The notes under the pieces: model-generated
Seen by the model: only the letters and a program-made list of their open reading frames with translations
Told to the model about the DNA's origin: nothing
Database searches by the model: none
In this document: piece after piece, positions 6,845 through 12,202 of the stretch
Layout of the letters: each line of letters opens with the position of its first letter
Numbering within the stretch: position 1 is the first letter of the stretch
Translations under genes and position numbers: made by a program
Source of the DNA: Plastoroseomonas sp036499545
GTDB lineage: Bacteria; Pseudomonadota; Alphaproteobacteria; Acetobacterales; Acetobacteraceae
Assembly (NCBI GenBank): GCA_036499545.1
Contig: DASYDR010000250.1
Location: forward strand, 1-13,144
Direction: 5' to 3'
DNA length: 13,144 nucleotides

Positions 6845-6887
6845 GCGTGATGACGTGAGGCCATTGGCCGAAAAGTCTGAATCACGC
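6845..6887. repeat. Imperfect dyad in fabD-fabG spacer
   Basis: Inverted 7-base arms GCGTGAT (6845-6851) and ATCACGC (6881-6887) flank a central inverted repeat GGCCATTGGCC (6859-6869). The element lies just upstream of the fabG Shine-Dalgarno. It is locally AT-richer than its surroundings and could be an operator or an mRNA stem. The centres of the two repeats differ by about two bases, so it is not a perfect nested palindrome. No regulator is recognised. Confidence 0.35.
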
Positions 6888-6904
6888 GATCAAACCATAG
6901 GACC

Positions 6905-6944
6905 AGATCGGCGCAAGCTTCGCCATGCGAAGCGGCGCCGATCT
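6905..6944 (-). terminator. Long hairpin on the fabD stop codon (terminator-like or processing stem)
   Basis: A 40-base hairpin: outer arms AGATCGGCGC (6905-6914) and GCGCCGATCT (6935-6944), perfect over 10 bp, and inner arms GCTTCGC (6917-6923) and GCGAAGC (6927-6933), perfect over 7 bp. They are separated by a small AA/G bulge and closed by a three-base loop. The minus-strand arm begins inside the fabD TAG (6943-6945). No T-run follows on either strand, so classical intrinsic termination is doubtful. It could be a partial terminator, a 3' stabiliser of fabD mRNA, or an RNase III processing site. The stem is certain and the role is inferred. Confidence 0.55.
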
Positions 6945-7902
6945 AGAGGGTCTTCAGGAAGGCTTCGATATCGGCGGGATTGCCGATCGCGCCAGCCTGG
7001 GCTTCGGGCGCGTTACGCTTCATCAGGCCGGTCAGGACCTTGCCCGCACCGAGCTCGACGAAGCGGGTCACGCCCATCCCGGCCATGGCGGCGATGCATT
7101 CGCGCCAGCGGACATTGCCGGTGACCTGCTCGACCAGCAGCCGGCGGATCTCGGCGGGATCGGTCGCCTTGGCCGCCGTGACATTGGCGACCAGCGGCAC
7201 CACCGGAACCGCCATGGCCGCGGCTTCCAGCGCTTCCGCCATGGCATCGGCGGCCGGCGCCATCAGCGCGGAATGGAAGGGGGCGGACACCGGCAGCAGC
7301 ATGGCCCGCTTCACGCCGGCGGCCTTGGCGGCCTCGATCGCGCGTTCGACCGCCGCCTTGTGGCCGGAAATCACCACCTGGCCGCCGCCATTGTCATTGG
7401 CGGCCTGGACGATCTCGGTCTCGCCGGTCTCGGGGTTCGCCGCTGCGGCCTCGCAGATGGTCCGGGCCTGCTCCAGATCGGCGCCGAGCAGCGCCGCCAT
7501 CGCGCCGGTGCCGGGTGGCGTCGCCTTCTGCATTGCCTCGCCGCGCAGACGCAGCAGCCGGGCCGCGGTCGGCACGTCGAAGGCGCGGGCGGCGGTCAGG
7601 GCGGAATACTCGCCCAGCGAGTGACCGGCGACCAGCGCGACCCGGGACGCGAGGTCGAGGCCGCCTTCCCGCTCCAGCACCCGCAGCACCGCCAGGGAAA
7701 CGGCCATCAGCGCCGGCTGCGCATTGGCGGTCAGGGTCAGCTCCTCGGGCGGGCCTTCCCAGATCAGGCGCGACAGGTGCTGCTTCAGCGCCTCATCCAC
7801 CTCCTGGAAGACCTCACGGGCGGCCGGAAAGGCGGCGGCGAGATCCCGGCCCATGCCGACGGCCTGGCTGCCCTGGCCGGGGAAGACGAAGGCGAGCGCC
7901 AT
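6943..7902 (-). CDS. fabD: Malonyl-CoA:ACP transacylase
   Basis: Transfers malonyl from CoA to the ACP arm, supplying the extender unit for FabF. The 319-residue product carries the family motifs: FPGQGSQ (7-13, oxyanion Gln), GHSLGEYSAL (93-102, nucleophile Ser95), Arg120 in LRLRGEAMQ that binds the malonyl carboxylate, PVSAPFHS (204-211, catalytic His210), QVTGNVRW (259-266) and ELGAGKVL (283-290). The start at 7902 gives the canonical MALAFVFPGQGSQ opening. The Shine-Dalgarno is weak (ACCGAGAA). It is first gene of the fab block. A strong promoter lies 42 bases upstream and a long hairpin overlaps its stop codon. Its divergent neighbour is rpsF, 256 bases away. Confidence 0.97.
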   Translation of the reverse strand: MALAFVFPGQGSQAVGMGRDLAAAFPAAREVFQEVDEALKQHLSRLIWEGPPEELTLTANAQPALMAVSLAVLRVLEREGGLDLASRVALVAGHSLGEYSALTAARAFDVPTAARLLRLRGEAMQKATPPGTGAMAALLGADLEQARTICEAAAANPETGETEIVQAANDNGGGQVVISGHKAAVERAIEAAKAAGVKRAMLLPVSAPFHSALMAPAADAMAEALEAAAMAVPVVPLVANVTAAKATDPAEIRRLLVEQVTGNVRWRECIAAMAGMGVTRFVELGAGKVLTGLMKRNAPEAQAGAIGNPADIEAFLKTL

Positions 7903-7943
7903 GAATTCTCGGTTCCGTGACTGGTCGTGTGACAGGCCGGCGG

Positions 7944-7972
7944 GGTTAGCGGCGCGGCGGGGGGACTGTCAA
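7944..7972 (-). promoter_or_regulatory. Promoter of fabD and the fab block
   Basis: On the minus strand a perfect -35 TTGACA (7967-7972) is followed after exactly 17 bases by CTAACC (7944-7949). Transcription would start near 7937, leaving a leader of about 35 bases to the fabD ATG at 7902. The consensus -35 and correct spacing in the divergent intergenic region make this the best promoter in the window. The weak -10 is common in GC-rich Alphaproteobacteria. Confidence 0.6.
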
Positions 7973-8013
7973 TCAAAGTGCCGTCGCAGTGCCGCGCTTT
8001 TCATCCAATCCGC

Positions 8014-8042
8014 TGGACTCGCACCGCCAAACCTGCTTTACG
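8014..8042 (+). promoter_or_regulatory. Weak candidate promoter for the rpsF operon
   Basis: TGGACT (8014-8019), 17 bases, TTTACG (8037-8042) is the best plus-strand arrangement I can find upstream of the rpsF leader. Both boxes match the consensus only partly. It would give a leader of about 110 bases that contains both hairpins at 8097-8149. A highly expressed ribosomal operon must have a promoter in this spacer, but this particular site is a guess. Confidence 0.25.
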
Positions 8043-8096
8043 CCCCGCTTCCCTGCCGGGCGCGGAGGCATCGCGCGCGGCTATGCCCGTTTGTGT

Positions 8097-8149
8097 CCCC
8101 GCCGGCATGGTGCCTTGGCGTGGGATCCTTGGGCTGAGACAGCCGAAGG
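8097..8149 (+). promoter_or_regulatory. rpsF leader: tandem hairpins, candidate S6:S18 autoregulatory element
   Basis: Two adjacent stems precede rpsF. The first pairs CCCCGCC (8097-8103) with GGCG-T-GGG (8117-8124, one bulged T), topped by GGCA (8104-8107) with TGCC (8111-8114). The second pairs CCTT (8127-8130) with AAGG (8146-8149) and GGCTG (8132-8136) with CAGCC (8140-8144), and includes a CCG on its 3' side (8143-8145). Its last bases overlap the Shine-Dalgarno GGGGAG (8148-8153). Many bacteria regulate rpsF by an S6:S18 complex binding a leader stem with a conserved CCG, so this is a plausible relative. The stems are seen; the regulatory role is inferred. Confidence 0.5.
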
Positions 8150-8158
8150 GGAGTACAC

Positions 8159-8626
8159 ATGCCGCTATACGAAACCGTGTTCATCGCACGGAACGATATC
8201 ACGCAGCAGCAGGTCGAGACGATCGCCGAGCTGGTTGCCACCACGCTGGCCGAAGGCGGCGGCGAGGTGAAGAAGCGGGAATATTGGGGCCTGCGCGGCC
8301 TCGCCTACCGCATCAAGAAGAACCGCAAGGGGCATTACATGCTCCTCGGCCTCGACACCCCGGCCCCGGCCCTGGTGGAGATGGAGCGTCAGCTCAGCCT
8401 GCACGAGGACGTGCTGCGGACCATGACGATCCGCGTCGAGGCGATCGACGAGGCGCCGTCCGCGATCCTCTCGAAGCGCGGCGAAGAGCGCGACCGTGAC
8501 CGCGGCTTCCGCGGCCCGCGTCCGGCCGGGCGCTTCAGCTCGGGCCGTGGCGGCCGCGAGCGCGGCGACGACCGCGAGGAATTCCGTGCGCGTTCGCGCG
8601 ACGACGGCGATCAGGGCGAGGAGTAA
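8159..8626 (+). CDS. rpsF: 30S ribosomal protein S6
   Basis: Small-subunit protein that binds 16S rRNA together with S18. The N-terminal 100 residues form the S6 fold: MPLYETVFIARNDI opening, VKKREYWGLRGLAYRIKKN (38-56) and HYMLLGLDTP (59-68), ending near VEAIDEAPSA. Residues from about 107 to 155 form a charged, glycine- and arginine-rich tail (RGFRGPRP, GRGGRERGDDRE) that is probably disordered. Alphaproteobacterial S6 commonly has such an extension, longer than in E. coli. The start at 8159 has GGGGAG (8148-8153) five bases upstream, partly inside a leader hairpin. It is the first gene of the rpsF-rpsR-DUF2232-rplI run. Confidence 0.98.
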   Translation: MPLYETVFIARNDITQQQVETIAELVATTLAEGGGEVKKREYWGLRGLAYRIKKNRKGHYMLLGLDTPAPALVEMERQLSLHEDVLRTMTIRVEAIDEAPSAILSKRGEERDRDRGFRGPRPAGRFSSGRGGRERGDDREEFRARSRDDGDQGEE

Positions 8627-8632
8627 TCAGCC

Positions 8633-8911
8633 ATGTCCGAGACCTCTGACCTCTCCCCGGCCGCCCGCCGTCCCGCCGTCGGCGCCCGCCGTCCCTTCTA
8701 TCGCCGGCGCAAGTCCTGCCCGTTCAGCGGCCCGAACGCTCCGAAGATCGACTACAAGGACGTGCGCCTTCTTTCCCGCTTCCTGTCGGAGCGCGGCAAG
8801 ATCGTGCCGTCGCGCATCACGGCGGTGAGCGCCAAGAAGCAGCGCGAGCTGGCCCAGGCCATCAAGCGCGCCCGCTTCCTGGCGCTGCTGCCCTACGTGA
8901 TCAACGACTGA
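8633..8911 (+). CDS. rpsR: 30S ribosomal protein S18
   Basis: Small-subunit protein that pairs with S6 on the platform of the 30S subunit. The 92-residue product has the S18 core from about residue 21: RRPFYRRRKSCPFSG, then IDYKDVRLLSRFLSERGKI (39-57) and VPSRITAVSAKKQRELAQAI. The N-terminal 18 residues (Ser, Pro, Ala, Arg) extend beyond the E. coli protein. The start at 8633 uses GAGGAG (8618-8623), which lies in the last codons of rpsF, so translation of the two is probably coupled; only six bases separate the genes. A single Cys (29) remains, so no zinc-ribbon Cys set is present. Confidence 0.98.
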   Translation: MSETSDLSPAARRPAVGARRPFYRRRKSCPFSGPNAPKIDYKDVRLLSRFLSERGKIVPSRITAVSAKKQRELAQAIKRARFLALLPYVIND

Positions 8912-8936
8912 GCGCCTGGAGCGCCGGCGGGAACGG

Positions 8937-9854
8937 ATGATGGCCATGGCGGCCCGGCCGGGAAGCGGCATCGCGCATGATCCGAGGTGGCTGGCTGCCG
9001 GCGCGGGGGGCTTCCTCGCGGCGGCGGCGGCGACCTGGGCGTTCCGCGACCTGCCGGCGGCGGGGGTCATGCTGTGGCTGGCCTCGGTGCCGATCCTGGC
9101 CGCGGGCTTCCTGGCCGGGCCGGCCGCCGCGATCGGCGCCGCCGGCATCGGGGGCGCGCTGCTCTGGCTGTCCGGCGGAATCTGGCCGCTGCTGTACTTC
9201 ACGGCGGTGATCGGGCTACCCGGCGCGGCGCTGCCGCTGCTGGCGATGCGCCCGCAGGGCTTCGCGCTCGGCGGGCCGCTGGTCTTCCTCGGCGTCTATC
9301 CGCTGCTGCTGCTGGGCTGGGGGGCGACGGAATTCGCCGACCAGCCGGGCGGGCTGATGGGGATGCTGGCCGGCGCCGCGCGGCAGGTGATGGAGGAGTT
9401 CGCGGTCTCGGATACGATGATCGCGCGCGTCTCGGGCCTGATTCCCGCCCTGCTGGCGCTCTGGCTGACCATCATCTGGTCGGCGAATGCGGCGATCGCG
9501 CAGCGCCTGCTGGCCCGCTGGGGGCTGGCGCTGCTGCCGACCCCGGGGTGGGCGGCGGCGCGGCTGCCCTTCTGGTACGCGCTGCTGCCCGCGGCCGCCG
9601 CCGGCATCTGGCTCGCGGGCCAGGGCAATGCGCTGCTGCTGCCCAGCCTGCTGATCCTGCTGCTGCCCTTCTTCTTCCAGGGGGTAGCCGGCGTGCATCG
9701 CCGGGCGGCCGGGCTGCGGGGGCGGCGGATGGCGCTCGCCGGCTTCTACGTTCTGATGGTGATTTTCCTGCAACTCATGGCCCCCGCCGTCGTGGCGCTG
9801 GGCCTCTACGACCAGTGGGCGCGCCGCGCACCACGCGGAGGCAATCCGACATGA
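8937..9854 (+). CDS. DUF2232 family polytopic membrane protein
   Basis: Predicted inner-membrane protein of 305 residues with about eight or nine hydrophobic helices (roughly 19-36, 42-60, 62-79, 83-103, 113-130, 164-186, 212-227, 232-253 and 265-291) and a basic C-terminal tail (RRAPRG). A polar loop around 134-162 (MEEFAVSDTM) may face one side of the membrane. Proteins of this kind (DUF2232, related to B. subtilis YybS) recur beside rplI in Alphaproteobacteria and Firmicutes; the role is not established, though the fold resembles small-molecule transport S-components. Three in-frame ATGs (8937, 8940, 8946) are possible starts, and GGCGGG upstream fits the first two. It follows rpsR by 25 bases and its stop overlaps the rplI start as ATGA, so it belongs to the ribosomal-protein transcript. 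Confidence 0.87.
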   Translation: MMAMAARPGSGIAHDPRWLAAGAGGFLAAAAATWAFRDLPAAGVMLWLASVPILAAGFLAGPAAAIGAAGIGGALLWLSGGIWPLLYFTAVIGLPGAALPLLAMRPQGFALGGPLVFLGVYPLLLLGWGATEFADQPGGLMGMLAGAARQVMEEFAVSDTMIARVSGLIPALLALWLTIIWSANAAIAQRLLARWGLALLPTPGWAAARLPFWYALLPAAAAGIWLAGQGNALLLPSLLILLLPFFFQGVAGVHRRAAGLRGRRMALAGFYVLMVIFLQLMAPAVVALGLYDQWARRAPRGGNPT

Positions 9855-10417
9855 TCGAAGTCATCCTGATGCAGCGGGTCGAGAAGCTCGGCCAGATGGG
9901 CGAGCTGGTGAAGGTCCGCCCGGGCTATGCGCGCAACTACCTGCTGCCGACCGGCAAGGGCATCCGCGCAAGCAAGGAGAACCTGGCCCGCTTCGAGCGC
10001 GAGCGCGTTCAGCTGGAGGCGCAGAACCTGAAGCGCCGCGAGGAAGCCGAGCGTATCGCCGAGCGCGTCTCCGGCCTGGCCGTGGTGCTGATCCGCACGG
10101 CGGGCGAATCGGGCAGCCTCTACGGCTCCGTCACCGCCCGCGACATCGCGATCGGCTGCGCCGAGGGCGGCCTGAAGGTGGCCCGTGACCAGGTGCTGCT
10201 GGAGCAGCCGATCAAGACGCTGGGCGTCAGCACCGTTCGCGTCGCGCTGCACCCGGAAGTCTCGATCCCCGTCACGGTCAACGTGGCCCGTTCGGTCGAG
10301 GAGGCCGAGAAGCAGGCCCGCGGCGAGAGCCTGACCGCCGAGGCCGAAGCCGAGGAGCGCAGCCTGGAAGCCGAGCTGGCCGCCGAACTCGAGATCGGCG
10401 CCGCGCTGCAGGACTGA
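9851..10417 (+). CDS. rplI: 50S ribosomal protein L9
   Basis: Large-subunit protein that binds 23S rRNA through its N-terminal domain. The 188-residue product shows the L9 signature (from GELVKV at residue 17 to PGYARNYLLPTGKG, 24-37), a long connecting helix (about 42-75), and the C-terminal domain with GSLYGSVTARDIA (88-100) and HPEVSIPVTVNVA (134-146). A Glu/Ala-rich tail of about 40 residues follows, making it longer than E. coli L9 (149) as is usual in Alphaproteobacteria. The start at 9851 overlaps the DUF2232 stop (ATGA), which suggests translational coupling. Last gene before the intrinsic terminator at 10537-10576. Confidence 0.98.
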   Translation: MIEVILMQRVEKLGQMGELVKVRPGYARNYLLPTGKGIRASKENLARFERERVQLEAQNLKRREEAERIAERVSGLAVVLIRTAGESGSLYGSVTARDIAIGCAEGGLKVARDQVLLEQPIKTLGVSTVRVALHPEVSIPVTVNVARSVEEAEKQARGESLTAEAEAEERSLEAELAAELEIGAALQD

Positions 10418-10488
10418 TAACGGCCCTCGGGCGCCGGGCGCCGGCATTCGCCGGAGGCCTGCTGCCGCACGACAGCCATTCGGGCGCC

Positions 10489-10513
10489 CGGCACGAGCAA
10501 GGTGCTCGTGCCG
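10489..10513 (+). repeat. Perfect 11-bp hairpin in rplI 3' region
   Basis: Arms CGGCACGAGCA (10489-10499) and TGCTCGTGCCG (10503-10513) are perfect complements with a three-base loop. It lies between the rplI stop and the intrinsic terminator and has no T-run of its own. A smaller stem CCGGC/GCCGG (10441-10454) and three copies of GGGCGCC (10429, 10436, 10482) lie just upstream. It may protect the 3' end of the rplI message or be part of a small RNA ending at the terminator. The structure is seen; the function is not known. Confidence 0.5.
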
Positions 10514-10536
10514 CCAGTATCAGCGGACGATTCCGG

Positions 10537-10576
10537 AAGGCGGTGGCGCCAGGTGCCACCGCCTTCTTCTTTTTTT
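10537..10576 (+). terminator. Intrinsic terminator of the rpsF-rplI operon
   Basis: Perfect 11-bp stem AAGGCGGTGGC (10537-10547) with GCCACCGCCTT (10555-10565), seven-base loop, followed directly by CTTCTTTTTTT (10566-10576). It has the GC-rich stem and U-tract expected of a Rho-independent terminator and is the only such site in the window. It separates the ribosomal-protein transcript from dnaB. Confidence 0.93.
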
Positions 10577-10687
10577 GTCGGCCAGCTTGACCTTGGCCAC
10601 GCGCCTTCCGCGAAGCGCCCCCGATATCCCCGTTACTCACAGACCCACGGCCACCAAGTCGCCTCGGCGCCGCGCTACACTGGCAGC

Positions 10688-12202
10688 ATGAACACGTTGG
10701 AACCGCTGGGGGGAGACGGCCTGCTCGGGCAGTCGCTCCGCATGCCGCCGTCGAACATCCAGGCCGAGCAGGCGCTGCTGGGCGCGCTGCTCGCGAACAA
10801 CAAGGCCTATGAACGCATCGGCGAGTTCCTGGCCGAGCATCATTTCGCCGACCCGGTGCATGGCCGCATCTTCCGCGCCGTCCAGCGCCGGATCGAGGCC
10901 GGCCAGCTTGCCGACGTCGTCACCCTGCGCGCCGAATTCGAACACAGCGGCGTGCTGGCCGAGGTGGGCGGGCCGATCTATCTGGCGCAGCTCCTCACCG
11001 CCATGGTCGGCGTCATCAACGCCGGCGAATACGGCCGCGTGGTGTTCGACGCCTGGCTGCGGCGCCAGCTGATCGATGTCGGCGAGACCATCGTCAACAA
11101 CGCGTTCGGCGCCGAGGAGGCGCTGGATGCGCGCGGCCAGCTCGAGAATGCCGAACAGCAGCTCTTCGAGCTCGCGAAGGATGGCGGCAACGAAGGCGGC
11201 TTCGTCTCCTTCGAACGGGCGCTGTCCGACGCCGTGCTGCACGCGGAGAAGGCCTTCTCCACGCCGGGCGGCGTCTCCGGCCTGTCGACCGGGCTGCGCG
11301 ACCTCGATGCCAAGACCGGCGGGCTGCATCCCTCCGACCTGATGATCCTCGCCGGGCGTCCCGGCATGGGGAAGACCGCGCTCGCGACCAAGATCGCCTT
11401 CGGCGCCGCCCGCGCGCTGCAGCGCGAGGCGCAGGAGAAGGACCCGCAGGCCCAGGCGAAGGGCGGCATCGCGATCTTCTCGCTGGAAATGAGCTCCGAC
11501 CAGCTCGCCACCCGTCTGCTGTCGGAGGAGGCGCGGATCTCGGGCGACCGCATCCGCCGCGGCGACATCAGCCAGCGCGACTTCGATCGCTTCGTGGAGG
11601 TCAGCCGCGAAATCGGCGGCCTGCCGCTGTTCATTGACGACACGCCGGCGATCACCATCTCCGCGCTGCGCACGCGTTGCCGCAGGCTGAAGCGGACCAA
11701 GGGGCTGGATCTGGTGGTGGTGGACTATCTGCAGCTCATGCGTCCGGCCGCCGGGACCAAACCCGAGAGCCGTGTGCTGGAGATCTCGATGATCACCCAG
11801 GGGTTGAAGGCCATCGCGAAGGAGCTGGCGGTGCCGGTCATCGCCCTGTCCCAGCTCTCGCGCGCCGTCGAACAGCGCGAAGACAAGCGGCCGCAGTTGT
11901 CGGACCTGCGCGAATCGGGCTCGATCGAGCAGGACGCCGATATGGTGATGTTCGTCTACCGTGACGAATACTACCTGGGGCAGCGCGCCCCGAAGCAGAT
12001 CGCCTTCGAAAGCGAGGACAAGTTCCAGGACGCGCTCAGCAAGTGGCAGCAGGACATGGAGCGCGTGCACAACAAGGCGGAGCTGGCGATCGTGAAGCAG
12101 CGCCATGGACCGACTGGCACCATCCCGCTGTTCTTCGAAGGCGAATTCACCCGCTTCGCCGACCTCGACACGCATCATGATGGGATGGGGCATGGGGATT
12201 AG
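10688..12202 (+). CDS. dnaB: Replicative DNA helicase
   Basis: Hexameric ATP-driven 5'-3' helicase that unwinds DNA at the replication fork. The 504-residue product has the N-terminal DnaB domain (about 20-125, opening PPSNIQAEQALLGALL), a linker helix, and the RecA-like domain. That domain shows Walker A GRPGMGKT (223-230, Lys229), the catalytic Glu267 in FSLEMSS, Walker B DLVVVDYLQLM (341-351), LSQLSRAVEQR (387-397), ESGSIEQDADMV (409-420) and the arginine-finger motif KQRHGPTGT (470-478). About 30 extra residues (430-460) precede that motif, as is usual in Alphaproteobacteria. No intein interrupts the P-loop or other hot spots. The start at 10688 is chosen because an upstream in-frame extension crosses the terminator. 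It has no clear Shine-Dalgarno. A later ATG at 10742 is possible. Its 3' end overlaps alr by 11 bases. Confidence 0.97.
   Translation: MNTLEPLGGDGLLGQSLRMPPSNIQAEQALLGALLANNKAYERIGEFLAEHHFADPVHGRIFRAVQRRIEAGQLADVVTLRAEFEHSGVLAEVGGPIYLAQLLTAMVGVINAGEYGRVVFDAWLRRQLIDVGETIVNNAFGAEEALDARGQLENAEQQLFELAKDGGNEGGFVSFERALSDAVLHAEKAFSTPGGVSGLSTGLRDLDAKTGGLHPSDLMILAGRPGMGKTALATKIAFGAARALQREAQEKDPQAQAKGGIAIFSLEMSSDQLATRLLSEEARISGDRIRRGDISQRDFDRFVEVSREIGGLPLFIDDTPAITISALRTRCRRLKRTKGLDLVVVDYLQLMRPAAGTKPESRVLEISMITQGLKAIAKELAVPVIALSQLSRAVEQREDKRPQLSDLRESGSIEQDADMVMFVYRDEYYLGQRAPKQIAFESEDKFQDALSKWQQDMERVHNKAELAIVKQRHGPTGTIPLFFEGEFTRFADLDTHHDGMGHGD

Noticed and set aside
6925..7920. Open frame antisense to fabD (331 residues)
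   Set aside because: Composition is typical of an antisense shadow in GC-rich DNA; fabD on the other strand has all catalytic residues.
7903..8158. Small ORFs in the divergent fabD-rpsF spacer
   Set aside because: Several short frames exist on both strands but none has a Shine-Dalgarno with a sensible protein, and they overlap the fabD promoter and rpsF leader stems.
5983..10533. GANTC (CcrM methylation) sites in the intergenic gaps (5983, 6879, 8016, 10529)
   Set aside because: One site per gap is near what chance gives for a 4-base-specific motif over these lengths; no clustering that would suggest cell-cycle control.
10502..10687. In-frame extension of dnaB to 10502
   Set aside because: It would read through the intrinsic terminator stem and T-tract at 10537-10576; the translation there (with an SFFVG stretch) is not DnaB-like.
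10688..12202. Intein in dnaB, a frequent host gene
   Set aside because: The Walker A, Walker B and C-terminal motifs run without interruption and the length is normal.
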